Below, piece by piece: positions 27,750 to 36,426 of a stretch of DNA of 64,000 bases. The translations under genes and the position numbers were made by a program. Source of the DNA: Bacillota bacterium (GTDB lineage: Bacteria; Bacillota; Clostridia; Lachnospirales; Lachnospiraceae); assembly GCA_023411555.1 (NCBI GenBank), contig JAEYOQ010000064.1:62001-126000 (forward strand), read 5' to 3'. Every line of letters starts with the position of its first letter. Position 1 is the stretch's first letter. The notes below the pieces were generated by a model that had not been told where the DNA came from, did not search any database, and saw only the letters and a program-made list of their open reading frames with translations.

Positions 27750-28631
27750 TTAGCCCTTTACCGATCCAACCGTAATTCCTTTTGTGAAGGACTTCTGGAA
27801 GAAGGGATATGCAAAAAGAATTGGTAAGAGCGCTATCACAGCTAATGCCATACGAATACTTACACTCGGAAGCTCGGTAATCTTTATACTGGGGTTTGAG
27901 TGAGACTGCAGGAAAGCAATATTACTAAGTATTGAGTTTAAGTAGTTTTGAATGCTGTACAGCTCACGCTTTGTCTGGATGAAATACACACCGTTGGTCC
28001 AGTTATTCCAGTAACTAATCGCAGACATAAGTGCGATGGTACCAACGATTGGTTTAGACATTGGGACAACAATTCGAGTCAATGTATTGAGTTCGCTTGA
28101 ACCGTCTATCATTGAAGCTTCTATCACTTCGTTGGGTACATTAGAATTAATATAAGTACGAACCATGATTACAAAGAATGCGTTCATTAATAAATAAGGA
28201 ACAATTAAAGCCCAAATGGTATCAGTTATATGAAAGATTCTCGAGTAAACCAAGTAGGTTGGAACGAAACCACCATTAAACAGCATGGTAAAGAAGACGA
28301 TGAAAGAGAGTATTCTTCGTCCGGGAAGATCCTTACGTGATAATGGGTAGGCAAATAGCATTGTCATAGTCACACTGATCGTAGTTCCTATGCCTGTAAC
28401 TAAGAAACTCATTCCATAGGCTCTGAGAATATTAGCCTTGACATTCCAGATATATTCATAGGCAGCTAATGAGAAGTCAGCAGGAATAAAGGAATAGCCG
28501 TTTTGTGCCAGCGATACTTCCGATGTAAATGAACTTGCTATTAATAAGAGGAATGGAAGAATACATGCTAATACGAATAAAAGCATAATAAAGCCCATTG
28601 TAAAACGAAAAATTTTATTGTTATAAGTCAT
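27750..28631 (-). CDS. Sugar ABC transporter permease, YtcP/MalG type
   Basis: A 293-residue membrane subunit with about six hydrophobic segments, the EAA loop (IEASMIDGSSEL) and the usual C-terminal ending FTKGITVGSVKG. It lies 18 bases after the partner permease gene and just ahead of the phosphorylase gene. It belongs to the LplB/YtcP permease type used for complex oligosaccharides and glycan fragments in Firmicutes. Confidence 0.92.
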   Translation of the reverse strand: MTYNNKIFRFTMGFIMLLFVLACILPFLLLIASSFTSEVSLAQNGYSFIPADFSLAAYEYIWNVKANILRAYGMSFLVTGIGTTISVTMTMLFAYPLSRKDLPGRRILSFIVFFTMLFNGGFVPTYLVYSRIFHITDTIWALIVPYLLMNAFFVIMVRTYINSNVPNEVIEASMIDGSSELNTLTRIVVPMSKPIVGTIALMSAISYWNNWTNGVYFIQTKRELYSIQNYLNSILSNIAFLQSHSNPSIKITELPSVSIRMALAVIALLPILFAYPFFQKSFTKGITVGSVKG

Positions 28632-28649
28632 GTGTGTATCCTCCTTCGA

Positions 28650-29591
28650 TTAGAATAAGCTACTGTCTTTGTCTATCTTTGATACTACGCTATTGGCTGT
28701 AAACACACAGATGAAGCCCAGTATAGACTGAAGAAAACCACCGGCAGTGGAACGCCCGATGTCGTTCAGCTCTAATAATCCGCGATATACATAGGTATCG
28801 ATCGTCTGAGTTGTTGAGTAAAGCAAACCGCTGTTCATCGGAACCTGATAGAATAAGCCGAAATCAGAATAGCAGATTCGACCAATCGAAAGAAGAACCA
28901 AGGTGATGATGGTTGGCTTAAGTGAGGGCAAGGTTATGTGACGAATCTGAGCCCAAATCCCTGCACCATCCACAGTAGCAGCTTCATAGTAGGATTTATC
29001 AATACCAATCAGTGTGGAGTAGTATAAGATGGAGCTGTACCCAAAGTTCATCCATAAGTATACAAGGGTGAGAATTACAGGCCAGTATTGTGCCCTATTA
29101 TACCAGCTGATTGGCTCAATTCCAAATAGAGGTAAAATTGTCATGTTCATAAAGCCGTTGTTTCCACTTAAAAACGCAAATACGATGTAGCTGATAATAA
29201 CGGTTGATAATAAGTAAGGGATAAGGATAATAATCTGACTAATTTTTTTGAAGAATTTGCTCATGATAGAATCTAATCCAATCGCTACCAATACACCGAT
29301 CATATTACCTAGGAAGATGAAGGCTAGGTTGTAAAGAATCGTATTTCTAAAAATCAGAAAAGCATCACTGGTACTAAAAAGGAATTTAAAGTTCGTAAGA
29401 CCGCTCCAGGGACTATTAAACAAGCCAATTGAGTAATTTACTCTCTTAAAGGCAAGAGCCAGTCCGGCCATTGGCATATAATTATTTACAATTAAGTATA
29501 CAAGTCCGGGCAACATCATTAGGTACAGTGGAATATATCTCTTCATTTTCTGGAAAGATAACTTTTTCATTTTTACTTGTGTTTCTTTCAT
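28650..29591 (-). CDS. Sugar ABC transporter permease, LplB type
   Basis: A 313-residue partner permease with about six membrane segments (first at YIPLYLMMLPGLVYLI) and EAA loop YEAATVDGAGIW. The ATG is placed behind GGGGG with a five-base gap; an upstream ATG in the same open frame has no ribosome site. It is the first gene of the minus-strand operon permease-permease-phosphorylase-esterase-hydrolase. The binding protein is encoded divergently 307 bases away, an arrangement that differs from the first importer. Confidence 0.91.
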   Translation of the reverse strand: MKETQVKMKKLSFQKMKRYIPLYLMMLPGLVYLIVNNYMPMAGLALAFKRVNYSIGLFNSPWSGLTNFKFLFSTSDAFLIFRNTILYNLAFIFLGNMIGVLVAIGLDSIMSKFFKKISQIIILIPYLLSTVIISYIVFAFLSGNNGFMNMTILPLFGIEPISWYNRAQYWPVILTLVYLWMNFGYSSILYYSTLIGIDKSYYEAATVDGAGIWAQIRHITLPSLKPTIITLVLLSIGRICYSDFGLFYQVPMNSGLLYSTTQTIDTYVYRGLLELNDIGRSTAGGFLQSILGFICVFTANSVVSKIDKDSSLF

Positions 29592-29898
29592 AATAACCCC
29601 CTTGAATTTTGCATTGAGATATTTTGTCATAATTACCGTACCATAAAATATCACAAAAATGCTATCGTAATTCGGTCACATATTATTAAAATTTTGATTT
29701 TGACAGGTTTTCAGTGTTATAGCTTTGTTAAAAAGTAATGAAAATTAACAATAATTAGTGTAATATGATAGAAAATTGATGTTTTATGACAGAAAAACGA
29801 TAGAAGGGGTATCGATCTATCTGTTATGATTTTATCACTAGACGACTTAATAGTCAGAATGGTCATTGTAACAGTGACCGAAAAAAGGAGGAAGTAAT

Positions 29899-31464
29899 AT
29901 GAAAAAGAAACTAATTGCTAGTTTACTTACTATTCTTATGGTAGCAACACTTTTTTCAGGCTGTGGATCAGATGCAAGCAAAACAGACAAAACAGTCAAG
30001 ACAGGAAGCACAGCAGATACTGGAAAAACAGCAGAAACAGCTAACAAGGGAGAGGTTAGTGAAAGCTATCCGGTAATTAAGATGGCATATGCAGTTGTTT
30101 TCCCATCACCGGATGAGAAAGCAATCGAGGATGAACTTAATAAGATATTAAGAGAAAAAGCAAAAGCAGAGATTGATTTAGTGGGTATAGAGTTTGGTAA
30201 CTGGGCAACACAGCTAAACTTAATGTTAACCGGTGGTGGCTCTGATGCTCTTGACCTTTTCAATTCCTTCTGGTACACATCGGTAAGTAATCTTGTGTCC
30301 AATGGACAGGTAATGAAGCTTGATGATCTTTTAGCTTCAGAGGGAAGTGAAATTAAGGGATTATTTAAGGATGGACTGGAGGAAATCCTTGCTTGTGGTG
30401 TTGTAGATGGTACTCAGTATGGTATTCCTTGTATGTATTCCTACTCTACTGAGAATATTTATTATGCCAAGAAAGAAGATGTTGCGAAAGCGAATATCGA
30501 TTGGAGCCAGGTAAATAGCATTGATTCAATGTCAGAAGCAATTCTTAAGATTAAAGAAGCTAACCCGAATTATTATTATATACCAGGTGCGACAGAACCA
30601 TACTGGATTCCTAAGAGTATTGACTACTTAGGAGATACCAATTATCTTGGTGTACTAACCAAACCTACAGAAAGTACAACAGTTGAAAATTACTATGAAT
30701 CAGAATACTTCCTTAACTTCTTAAGTCATGTTAAGAAGTGGAAAGAGGCCGGAGTATTTAGCCCGGATCCACTCAGCAACAGTAACCCTACACTTATGAA
30801 CTTACTTATGGGAGTAAGTAATGGTACACCCGGTTATGCTTGGGATGCTGCAGTTAGTATGAAAGCTACAATTGCTCAGAATGGTATTGATTTAGACGGA
30901 ACTAATGTAACAGAAGCACTTTCAACTACCAGTGATGCAACAACCTATATGTGGCATATCAGCTCCTTCTGTAAGAATCCGGAAGCGGCAATGAGAATCC
31001 TCAATGTTCTGTACACCGATCCGGTAGCAGCTCAGCTGATCGCAAATGGTATTGAAGGACTTACTTATGAACTTAACGAAGACGGACAGATGGTATATCC
31101 GGAAGGTGCAAATGGAATGGCGGATCTTGGATGGGCAGCAGCTTCTATGGCATATTGGCCAAATGTTATGCTCTGCAAGACATGGTACTATGAACCTGCA
31201 GATATCTATGAGCAGATGTTAGCAAAAAATAAGAGCGCTCAAAAATCATTAGCATTAGGATTCACATTTGATTCAACAAAGGTAGCAGATCGAATGGCTG
31301 CTTGTGCTAACGTAATTGCACAGTATTATACACCAATCATGTATGGTGAAGTAGACATCGACTCCGCTCTTGCTGATTTCCAGGCTGCTCTTAAGAGAGC
31401 CGGTATTGATGAAATTATCGCAGAAAAGCAGGCACAGCTTGATGCTTGGTTAAAAAGCAAATAA
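29899..31464 (+). CDS. Sugar ABC transporter substrate-binding lipoprotein (LipO/YtcQ type)
   Basis: A 521-residue lipoprotein with lipobox FSGC (Cys22) and a Thr/Lys-rich linker. Its length and the VFPSPDEKAIEDELNKIL segment are typical of the LipO/YtcQ group that works with LplB/YtcP permeases, here encoded on the opposite strand. A strong AGGAGG stands before the ATG. It is transcribed alone, with a terminator right behind it, which allows more binding protein to be made than permease. The 307-base divergent region 29592-29898 holds a possible -10 (TATGAT, 29825-29830) and a CGATA/TATCG inverted repeat at about 29798-29814, but no convincing -35. Confidence 0.92.
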   Translation: MKKKLIASLLTILMVATLFSGCGSDASKTDKTVKTGSTADTGKTAETANKGEVSESYPVIKMAYAVVFPSPDEKAIEDELNKILREKAKAEIDLVGIEFGNWATQLNLMLTGGGSDALDLFNSFWYTSVSNLVSNGQVMKLDDLLASEGSEIKGLFKDGLEEILACGVVDGTQYGIPCMYSYSTENIYYAKKEDVAKANIDWSQVNSIDSMSEAILKIKEANPNYYYIPGATEPYWIPKSIDYLGDTNYLGVLTKPTESTTVENYYESEYFLNFLSHVKKWKEAGVFSPDPLSNSNPTLMNLLMGVSNGTPGYAWDAAVSMKATIAQNGIDLDGTNVTEALSTTSDATTYMWHISSFCKNPEAAMRILNVLYTDPVAAQLIANGIEGLTYELNEDGQMVYPEGANGMADLGWAAASMAYWPNVMLCKTWYYEPADIYEQMLAKNKSAQKSLALGFTFDSTKVADRMAACANVIAQYYTPIMYGEVDIDSALADFQAALKRAGIDEIIAEKQAQLDAWLKSK

Positions 31465-31486
31465 TTAAATATTTTGACTGGACGTA

Positions 31487-31510
31487 GGGGGAGGGCTTAG
31501 CCCTCCCCTT
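31487..31510 (+). terminator. Terminator after the LipO-type binding protein gene
   Basis: A GC-rich hairpin (GGGGAGGGC pairing with GCCCTCCCC) lies 22 bases after the stop codon, followed by TTGATCTT. Confidence 0.75.
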
Positions 31511-31514
31511 GATC

Positions 31515-31697
31515 TTATCGTATAGGCAATTACGTCCTATACGATAAAACGCTCCGCATAAGTGAACGAAGTTCACTTTGGGATGACGCACTTCCGCGGA
31601 CAAACGCATGAATGCGTTCGGAAGTTGTTGCTTTGCAACCCGCAGTCAGGCAATGCTTGCGAAGCAAGCATCGAAAGAGTCAGCAAGCTGACTCTTT
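31515..31697. repeat. Hairpin array, intergenic structured element copy 1
   Basis: Six consecutive stem-loops fill 183 bases between the binding protein terminator and the MFS gene. They are a 12-bp perfect stem (31515-31547), an 8-bp stem with GAA loop (31560-31578), a 6-bp stem enclosing a 7-bp stem (31591-31624), a 5-bp stem (31627-31639), an 8-bp stem with GAA loop (31653-31671) and an 11-bp stem with AA loop (31674-31697). No open frame with a ribosome site is present. A diverged copy of its left part lies at 37641-37700. Its role may be a mobile or repetitive extragenic element, or structured RNA in the MFS leader. Confidence 0.75.
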
Positions 31698-31723
31698 AAT
31701 ACTAAAATAAAGGACAGAAAATT

Positions 31724-32884
31724 ATGAATGATAAATTATGGAATAAGCATTACATATTAGTACTGATAGTAAATACCCTAAATTCCTTTTCTTTTTTTAT
31801 GGTAGCAACGATACTCTCAAAATACCTTGTAGAGATTGGGACTACAGTGACAATGGCTGGCTTTATCGTAGGACTATTCTCACTTACTTCATTATTCTGT
31901 AGACCCTTTAGTGGAATCATGGCAGACAGATTAAGTAATGTTACAATATTAAAATGGAGTAATATCCTTATGGGAGTCGGTTTGCTTGGATTTACCCTTA
32001 CCACTCAAATACCACTTCTAATTCTATTTCGAATCATTAACGGGGTAGGCTTTGCTTTGTCCGGAACATGCCAGATTTCACTGGCTTCCCGCTATATTCC
32101 AAAGGATAAGATGGGGGAGGGAATCGGATATTTAGGATTAGGTATGGTTCTTGGCTCTGCCGTTGCACCAGGTCTAGGACTTGGTATAGCAGAGGGCTTT
32201 GGCATGAAAATAACCTTCCTTATTGCGGCAGCACTTACAGTAGTAGCATATACTATTTTGTGCTTCCAGAAGGAGGAGAAAAAACAGATCGTGGATCGGA
32301 GGAGGATAAGCTTTTCTGATATTATTGCCACAAAGGCTCTTCCTTTCACTTTAGTTGCCGGATCCTTTTCCTTTGTAAATGGCATTATCGCCTCATACCT
32401 GGTTCTTTATGCAGACGAGATCGGGGTAAAGGGTATCAGTATTTATTTTACTGTGTGTGCAATTGTATTGTTTATCATCAGGCCCTTCTCTGGAAAGCTA
32501 ATGGACAAGAAGGGGATAAGAGTCACAGTATTACCCGGTCTCCTTCTTACAGCATGTGCAATGTTTATGCTGGGAAACAGTAAAACCTTAATTCTTATCC
32601 TGATTACCGGCGTGCTTCGGTCCTTAGGACAGGGAGCGGCACAGCCATCCCTTCAGGCTGGATGTATCAAGGCAGTAGGCAAAGAGAAGAGTGGCGTTGC
32701 TACTAGTACATACTACCTTGGCGGAGATGTATGTCAGGGGTTTGGACCAATGATTGGTGGGGCTATTGTTGGGAATATTGCCGGAATTGCCGGGTACACG
32801 ACATTATTTAGTATTTGTGGAGTATTGCTATTATGTGCACTTGTATTTTTCTTCATCATAACAGGTAAAAAGCAGGTAGCATAA
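31724..32884 (+). CDS. Major facilitator superfamily transporter
   Basis: A 386-residue MFS protein with about twelve membrane segments and the loop 2-3 motif region (RPFSGIMADRLSN) repeated in the second half as RPFSGKLMDKKG. AAAGGA precedes the ATG. It is followed after 64 bases by the fourth ~500-residue esterase. Its context suggests export of a released acid or sugar, or a proton-coupled import (inference). The closest general type is the drug:H+ antiporter-like 12-segment group. Confidence 0.85.
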   Translation: MNDKLWNKHYILVLIVNTLNSFSFFMVATILSKYLVEIGTTVTMAGFIVGLFSLTSLFCRPFSGIMADRLSNVTILKWSNILMGVGLLGFTLTTQIPLLILFRIINGVGFALSGTCQISLASRYIPKDKMGEGIGYLGLGMVLGSAVAPGLGLGIAEGFGMKITFLIAAALTVVAYTILCFQKEEKKQIVDRRRISFSDIIATKALPFTLVAGSFSFVNGIIASYLVLYADEIGVKGISIYFTVCAIVLFIIRPFSGKLMDKKGIRVTVLPGLLLTACAMFMLGNSKTLILILITGVLRSLGQGAAQPSLQAGCIKAVGKEKSGVATSTYYLGGDVCQGFGPMIGGAIVGNIAGIAGYTTLFSICGVLLLCALVFFFIITGKKQVA

Positions 32885-32948
32885 TGCTGAGCTTGATGCA
32901 GCTATGAAATGATATAACAAATAAGGAAAGAACGAAAGAGGTAAAAGA

Positions 32949-34418
32949 ATGGAACATAAGATCAAATTACTAGCAGGTATTCCGGACGATGATAATAGAG
33001 ACTACCTTCCTGAGAAATTAAAGGAAAGTGAAATCGTAGTCAATGAAAACGGTAATAATTCTCAGGTTTACCCGAAGAAGCTGAAGGAACAGAAGGCGTG
33101 TCTTATCGATGATATAGAGGATACCTGGTATGAATACGTACCAGACAGCTATGATCCTTCCAAAAAGACACCCCTGGTATTTTCTATGCATGGAGGATTG
33201 ATGACCGGCTGGGGACAATGTGTCTATACCTCCTGGTCCCATGTAGCAGACAGAGAGGGATTTATTGTGGTATATCCCAATGCGCATTTACGCAGGTTTT
33301 GGCAGATTGAATGTGAGCGAAGATTGTTTGATATTCTCTCGGAGCCTAACGAGGAAGGAATCTATATGCATGATTTCCCGGACGATCCAAGAGAAAATAA
33401 TGATGCAAGAATTGTATTTAGACTAATCGAAATCATGAAGCAAAAATACAATATAGATGAAGAAAGAATATACATGCAGGGAATGTCACTTGGTAATGCA
33501 ATGACCTTATTAATGGCAAGACATTTTGGTAATCATTTTGCAGCTATGGCTGGCTCAGCAGGGCCCAGCACCATAGGTCATTTATTTGATGATAATGATA
33601 ACCCCAAAAATAACGCAGGGCCGCTCACTACTTGGCAGGCAAGAATGGAATTTGACCAGTCTCCTCCAGGGACCAAAGATGCAGTAGAAGACGTTGTTGT
33701 GAATAATAGAGAATACTGGCTTAGAATCAACGAATGCAGTCAGCTGCCGCAGATTAAGCTTGACGGAGAAAATAACTTTGCCTTCTATCATGGTAATAAG
33801 GCCGATTATGTTTTTCGAGATGTCAAGAATAGAGACCATGGTCAGACCTTTGATGAAGCAGAATTAGTATGGGATTATCTATTCTCGGGTTCAAGAAGAA
33901 GAACAGATGGAACCATCGAATATATGGAACCAAACCTTAAGAGAGAAGGCGACAAGGTGTCCTTTGCCATAGCCGAGGATTGCGAATATGCTTGGGTGAA
34001 TAATGAACGAATCAAAATGCCGGCAAAATCATTGATGTGGAAGAAGCTAAAGTATCATGGATTACAGGGGGGAGCAAAGGTACGTGGAGAATACTGCATG
34101 ATTCCGGCCTCATTTCTTGCTCAGGTGATGAAGGCCTCCTATGAGGAGCGAGATGGTTGGGCACAGATTGTATTACAGGATGGTAGAACGATTCAGATTG
34201 CAAGAGGCTGTATTGGCTGCACGATTGATAATCGCGTTCGTTCTATGCTATGTGAACCAATTGAACGCAATAATATGTTATATATTTCGGTTGAATGGTT
34301 CTGTAAGGATATTCTGAATTGCCATGTTTCTACTCATGGTGATGTTATGTATGCTACGGATCACTATTCTTTATTATCCAGTAATATGGCCAGATTAATC
34401 AAGGATTTATTAAAGTAG
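32949..34418 (+). CDS. ~500-residue esterase, four-member family, copy 4
   Basis: A 489-residue paralogue of the three tandem genes at 16171-20803, here 12 kb away. Leader: PDDDNRDYLPE and VVNENGNNSQVYP. Hydrolase: MHGGLMTGWGQ, nucleophile GMSLGN (Ser180), histidine in NRDHGQTFDEA. C-terminal amine-oxidase-N-like domain: IPASFLAQVMKASY. The start MEHKIKLLAG aligns with copy 2 from 17793. There is no signal peptide. It is followed by a deacetylase and a further CE1-like esterase, forming a second esterase operon downstream of the MFS gene. Confidence 0.8.
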   Translation: MEHKIKLLAGIPDDDNRDYLPEKLKESEIVVNENGNNSQVYPKKLKEQKACLIDDIEDTWYEYVPDSYDPSKKTPLVFSMHGGLMTGWGQCVYTSWSHVADREGFIVVYPNAHLRRFWQIECERRLFDILSEPNEEGIYMHDFPDDPRENNDARIVFRLIEIMKQKYNIDEERIYMQGMSLGNAMTLLMARHFGNHFAAMAGSAGPSTIGHLFDDNDNPKNNAGPLTTWQARMEFDQSPPGTKDAVEDVVVNNREYWLRINECSQLPQIKLDGENNFAFYHGNKADYVFRDVKNRDHGQTFDEAELVWDYLFSGSRRRTDGTIEYMEPNLKREGDKVSFAIAEDCEYAWVNNERIKMPAKSLMWKKLKYHGLQGGAKVRGEYCMIPASFLAQVMKASYEERDGWAQIVLQDGRTIQIARGCIGCTIDNRVRSMLCEPIERNNMLYISVEWFCKDILNCHVSTHGDVMYATDHYSLLSSNMARLIKDLLK

Positions 34419-34451
34419 TATTGAATAATACACTGTAAGGAGGAGAAGAAG

Positions 34452-35333
34452 TTGAGTCTTCAGGTTAATGATAGGATGCTATGGCCAAAGGGCAGACGAA
34501 AGGCCTTTACCTTGAGCTATGATGATGGGGTAACACAGGATATAAGGCTGATTGAGATGTTTAATAAATACGGAGTAAAGGCGACCTTTAATCTTAATCC
34601 GGGATTGTTTGGGCAAGGTGGTCGAGTAGCTGCAGGGAAGAAGGAAGTACCTCACATCAAGTTAAGCAGGGATGAGGTGACCACAGTATTTAAAGGACAT
34701 GAAATGGCAGCCCATGGACAGTACCATAAATGTATGGTTGGGATGGATATGGCCAGATGTGTAGATGAAATACTGGAAAGCAGAAAAGAGTTAGAAAAAT
34801 TAGAGGGTAAACCGATTACAGGCTTTGCCTATGCCTTTGGGGCCTATGATGAGGTTGTGGTAAAGGCACTTGAGGCCTCTGGAATATCCTATGCAAGAAC
34901 AATTGAAGCAACTTATAAATTTGAGCTTCCGAAGAACTTCCTGACTTGGCATCCAACCTGCCATCACGATGATGAAAAAATATATGAACTTGCAGATGAA
35001 TTTTTATCGGATGGATTCTATTTTTCGCTAATGACTCCGGCCAAATTGTTTTATGTATGGGGACACAGCTATGAATTTGATCAAAATAATAATTGGGACC
35101 ACATAGAAGAGCTAATCAATAAAGTGGCAGGATATGATAATGTATGGTACGCAACGAACGGTGAGATCAGAGAGTATGTAGCAGCATATCAAAGAATGAT
35201 CTATACATCAGATGGCAAGACGGTGTACAATCCCTCCGCAATACCGGTCTATCTAGGTGGAACCTTCACGAAGGAATATATTGAAGTTCTTCCCGGCCAA
35301 GCAGAAAGGCTCTTGGAACCAATCAATATGTGA
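34452..35333 (+). CDS. Polysaccharide deacetylase (NodB/CE4-like)
   Basis: A 293-residue NodB-fold deacetylase. The metal-binding and catalytic aspartates are in TLSYDDGVTQD, and the HxxxH pair is in MAAHGQYHKCM. Late motifs such as WGHSYEFDQ are those of the intracellular polysaccharide deacetylase-like group. No signal peptide is present. The best start is TTG with GGAGG eight bases upstream, as no ATG in frame has a ribosome site. Family members remove N- or O-acetyl groups from sugars, which matches the deacylation theme of this locus. Confidence 0.84.
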   Translation: MSLQVNDRMLWPKGRRKAFTLSYDDGVTQDIRLIEMFNKYGVKATFNLNPGLFGQGGRVAAGKKEVPHIKLSRDEVTTVFKGHEMAAHGQYHKCMVGMDMARCVDEILESRKELEKLEGKPITGFAYAFGAYDEVVVKALEASGISYARTIEATYKFELPKNFLTWHPTCHHDDEKIYELADEFLSDGFYFSLMTPAKLFYVWGHSYEFDQNNNWDHIEELINKVAGYDNVWYATNGEIREYVAAYQRMIYTSDGKTVYNPSAIPVYLGGTFTKEYIEVLPGQAERLLEPINM

Positions 35334-35383
35334 CATATCCATAAGGATATTTAAGCGATGCAAGGAAAGGAAGGAGCAGTTCA

Positions 35384-36259
35384 ATGGAAAAGTATACATA
35401 TCATGATGTAAATCATCGTGGAACAATCAAGCGTCTTTCTTACTCCACGATAAACAATCAGGGTGAGACGAGAGAGAAATATGCAAATATATATCTACCC
35501 TATGGGTATGATGAAGCGGATAAGGAGAGAAAGTATAACATCCTTTATGTTATGCATGGTGGTGGAGGCAATCCGGATGCATGGCTGGACTGCTGTAAGG
35601 TAAAAAACATGTTGGATTACATGTTTGATCATAAGCAGGTAGAACCATTCATCGTAGTATTCCCATCCTACTATAAAGAAAAAATTGGACGGGTGGGGCC
35701 TCCGGATAGAGAAGTGGAAAGAGGTCATGTTCTTTTCTTTCAGAAGGAGTTAGTTGAAGATTTAATGCCTGCAGTTGAAAAGGCATGTAATACCTATGCA
35801 GAGGACATAACAAAGGATGCCTTTCAGGCTACAAGGATGCACAGAGGCTTTGGAGGTTTTTCAATGGGTGCTGCAACATCCTGGTTTGTATTAACCAATC
35901 ATATGGATTTTTTCTCCTATTATGTTCCTCTTAGTGGAGATTGCTGGGAGATAGAAGCCCAGGGAGGCCTAACAAAACCAGAGGAAACAGCAAAGTTATT
36001 ACAGGAACAGGTGATTCAATCCGGTTATGGTTTAGATGAGTATTTCATTTATACAGCGACAGGAACAGAAGACATTGCCTATGAGGCCCTGAATGCCCAG
36101 GTAAATGCTATGCGTAAATTCCCAGACACTTTTACAGAAGCAAAAGAGCTTTCTCAGGGCAATTTTCATTACCTTCTTGCTGAAGGTGAAAAGCATGAGT
36201 ATGAAGCTGTGTGCAATTATTTATATAACATCTTGCCTTATTTATTTCAGAGGACTTGA
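35384..36259 (+). CDS. CE1-like carbohydrate esterase (XynZ feruloyl esterase type)
   Basis: A 291-residue alpha/beta-hydrolase similar in motif order to the esterase domain of clostridial XynZ-type feruloyl esterases: VMHGGGGNPDAW, nucleophile GFSMGA (Ser160) and histidine in EGEKHEYEAV. AAGGAG precedes the ATG. It lacks a signal peptide and any cellulosome or carbohydrate-binding module, so it should act inside the cell. It is the last gene of the sugar-ester locus. Confidence 0.88.
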   Translation: MEKYTYHDVNHRGTIKRLSYSTINNQGETREKYANIYLPYGYDEADKERKYNILYVMHGGGGNPDAWLDCCKVKNMLDYMFDHKQVEPFIVVFPSYYKEKIGRVGPPDREVERGHVLFFQKELVEDLMPAVEKACNTYAEDITKDAFQATRMHRGFGGFSMGAATSWFVLTNHMDFFSYYVPLSGDCWEIEAQGGLTKPEETAKLLQEQVIQSGYGLDEYFIYTATGTEDIAYEALNAQVNAMRKFPDTFTEAKELSQGNFHYLLAEGEKHEYEAVCNYLYNILPYLFQRT

Positions 36260-36319
36260 GTTTTGGTAACAGTCAGGGATAATCTGCATCCTATAATTTC
36301 AACCAAATAATTCGTTAGC

Positions 36320-36348
36320 TTGACGAAATGATTCCATAACGGTATACT
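36320..36348 (+). promoter_or_regulatory. Predicted promoter of the TraB-family gene
   Basis: TTGACG, a 17-base spacer and TATACT lie 79 bases upstream of the start codon. This is one of the best sigma-A-type promoters in the window. Confidence 0.65.
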
Positions 36349-36426
36349 GAAATAGCAGTTCGTTCGACTAGAGCATTCCTTGTTGAGACGAATGTTGCTC
36401 TTGAAGTACGATATGGAGGATTCTTA

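Noticed and set aside
29700..29705. TTGACA upstream of the LipO-type binding protein gene
   Set aside because: No -10-like hexamer lies 16-18 bases downstream; it is also almost 200 bases from the gene.
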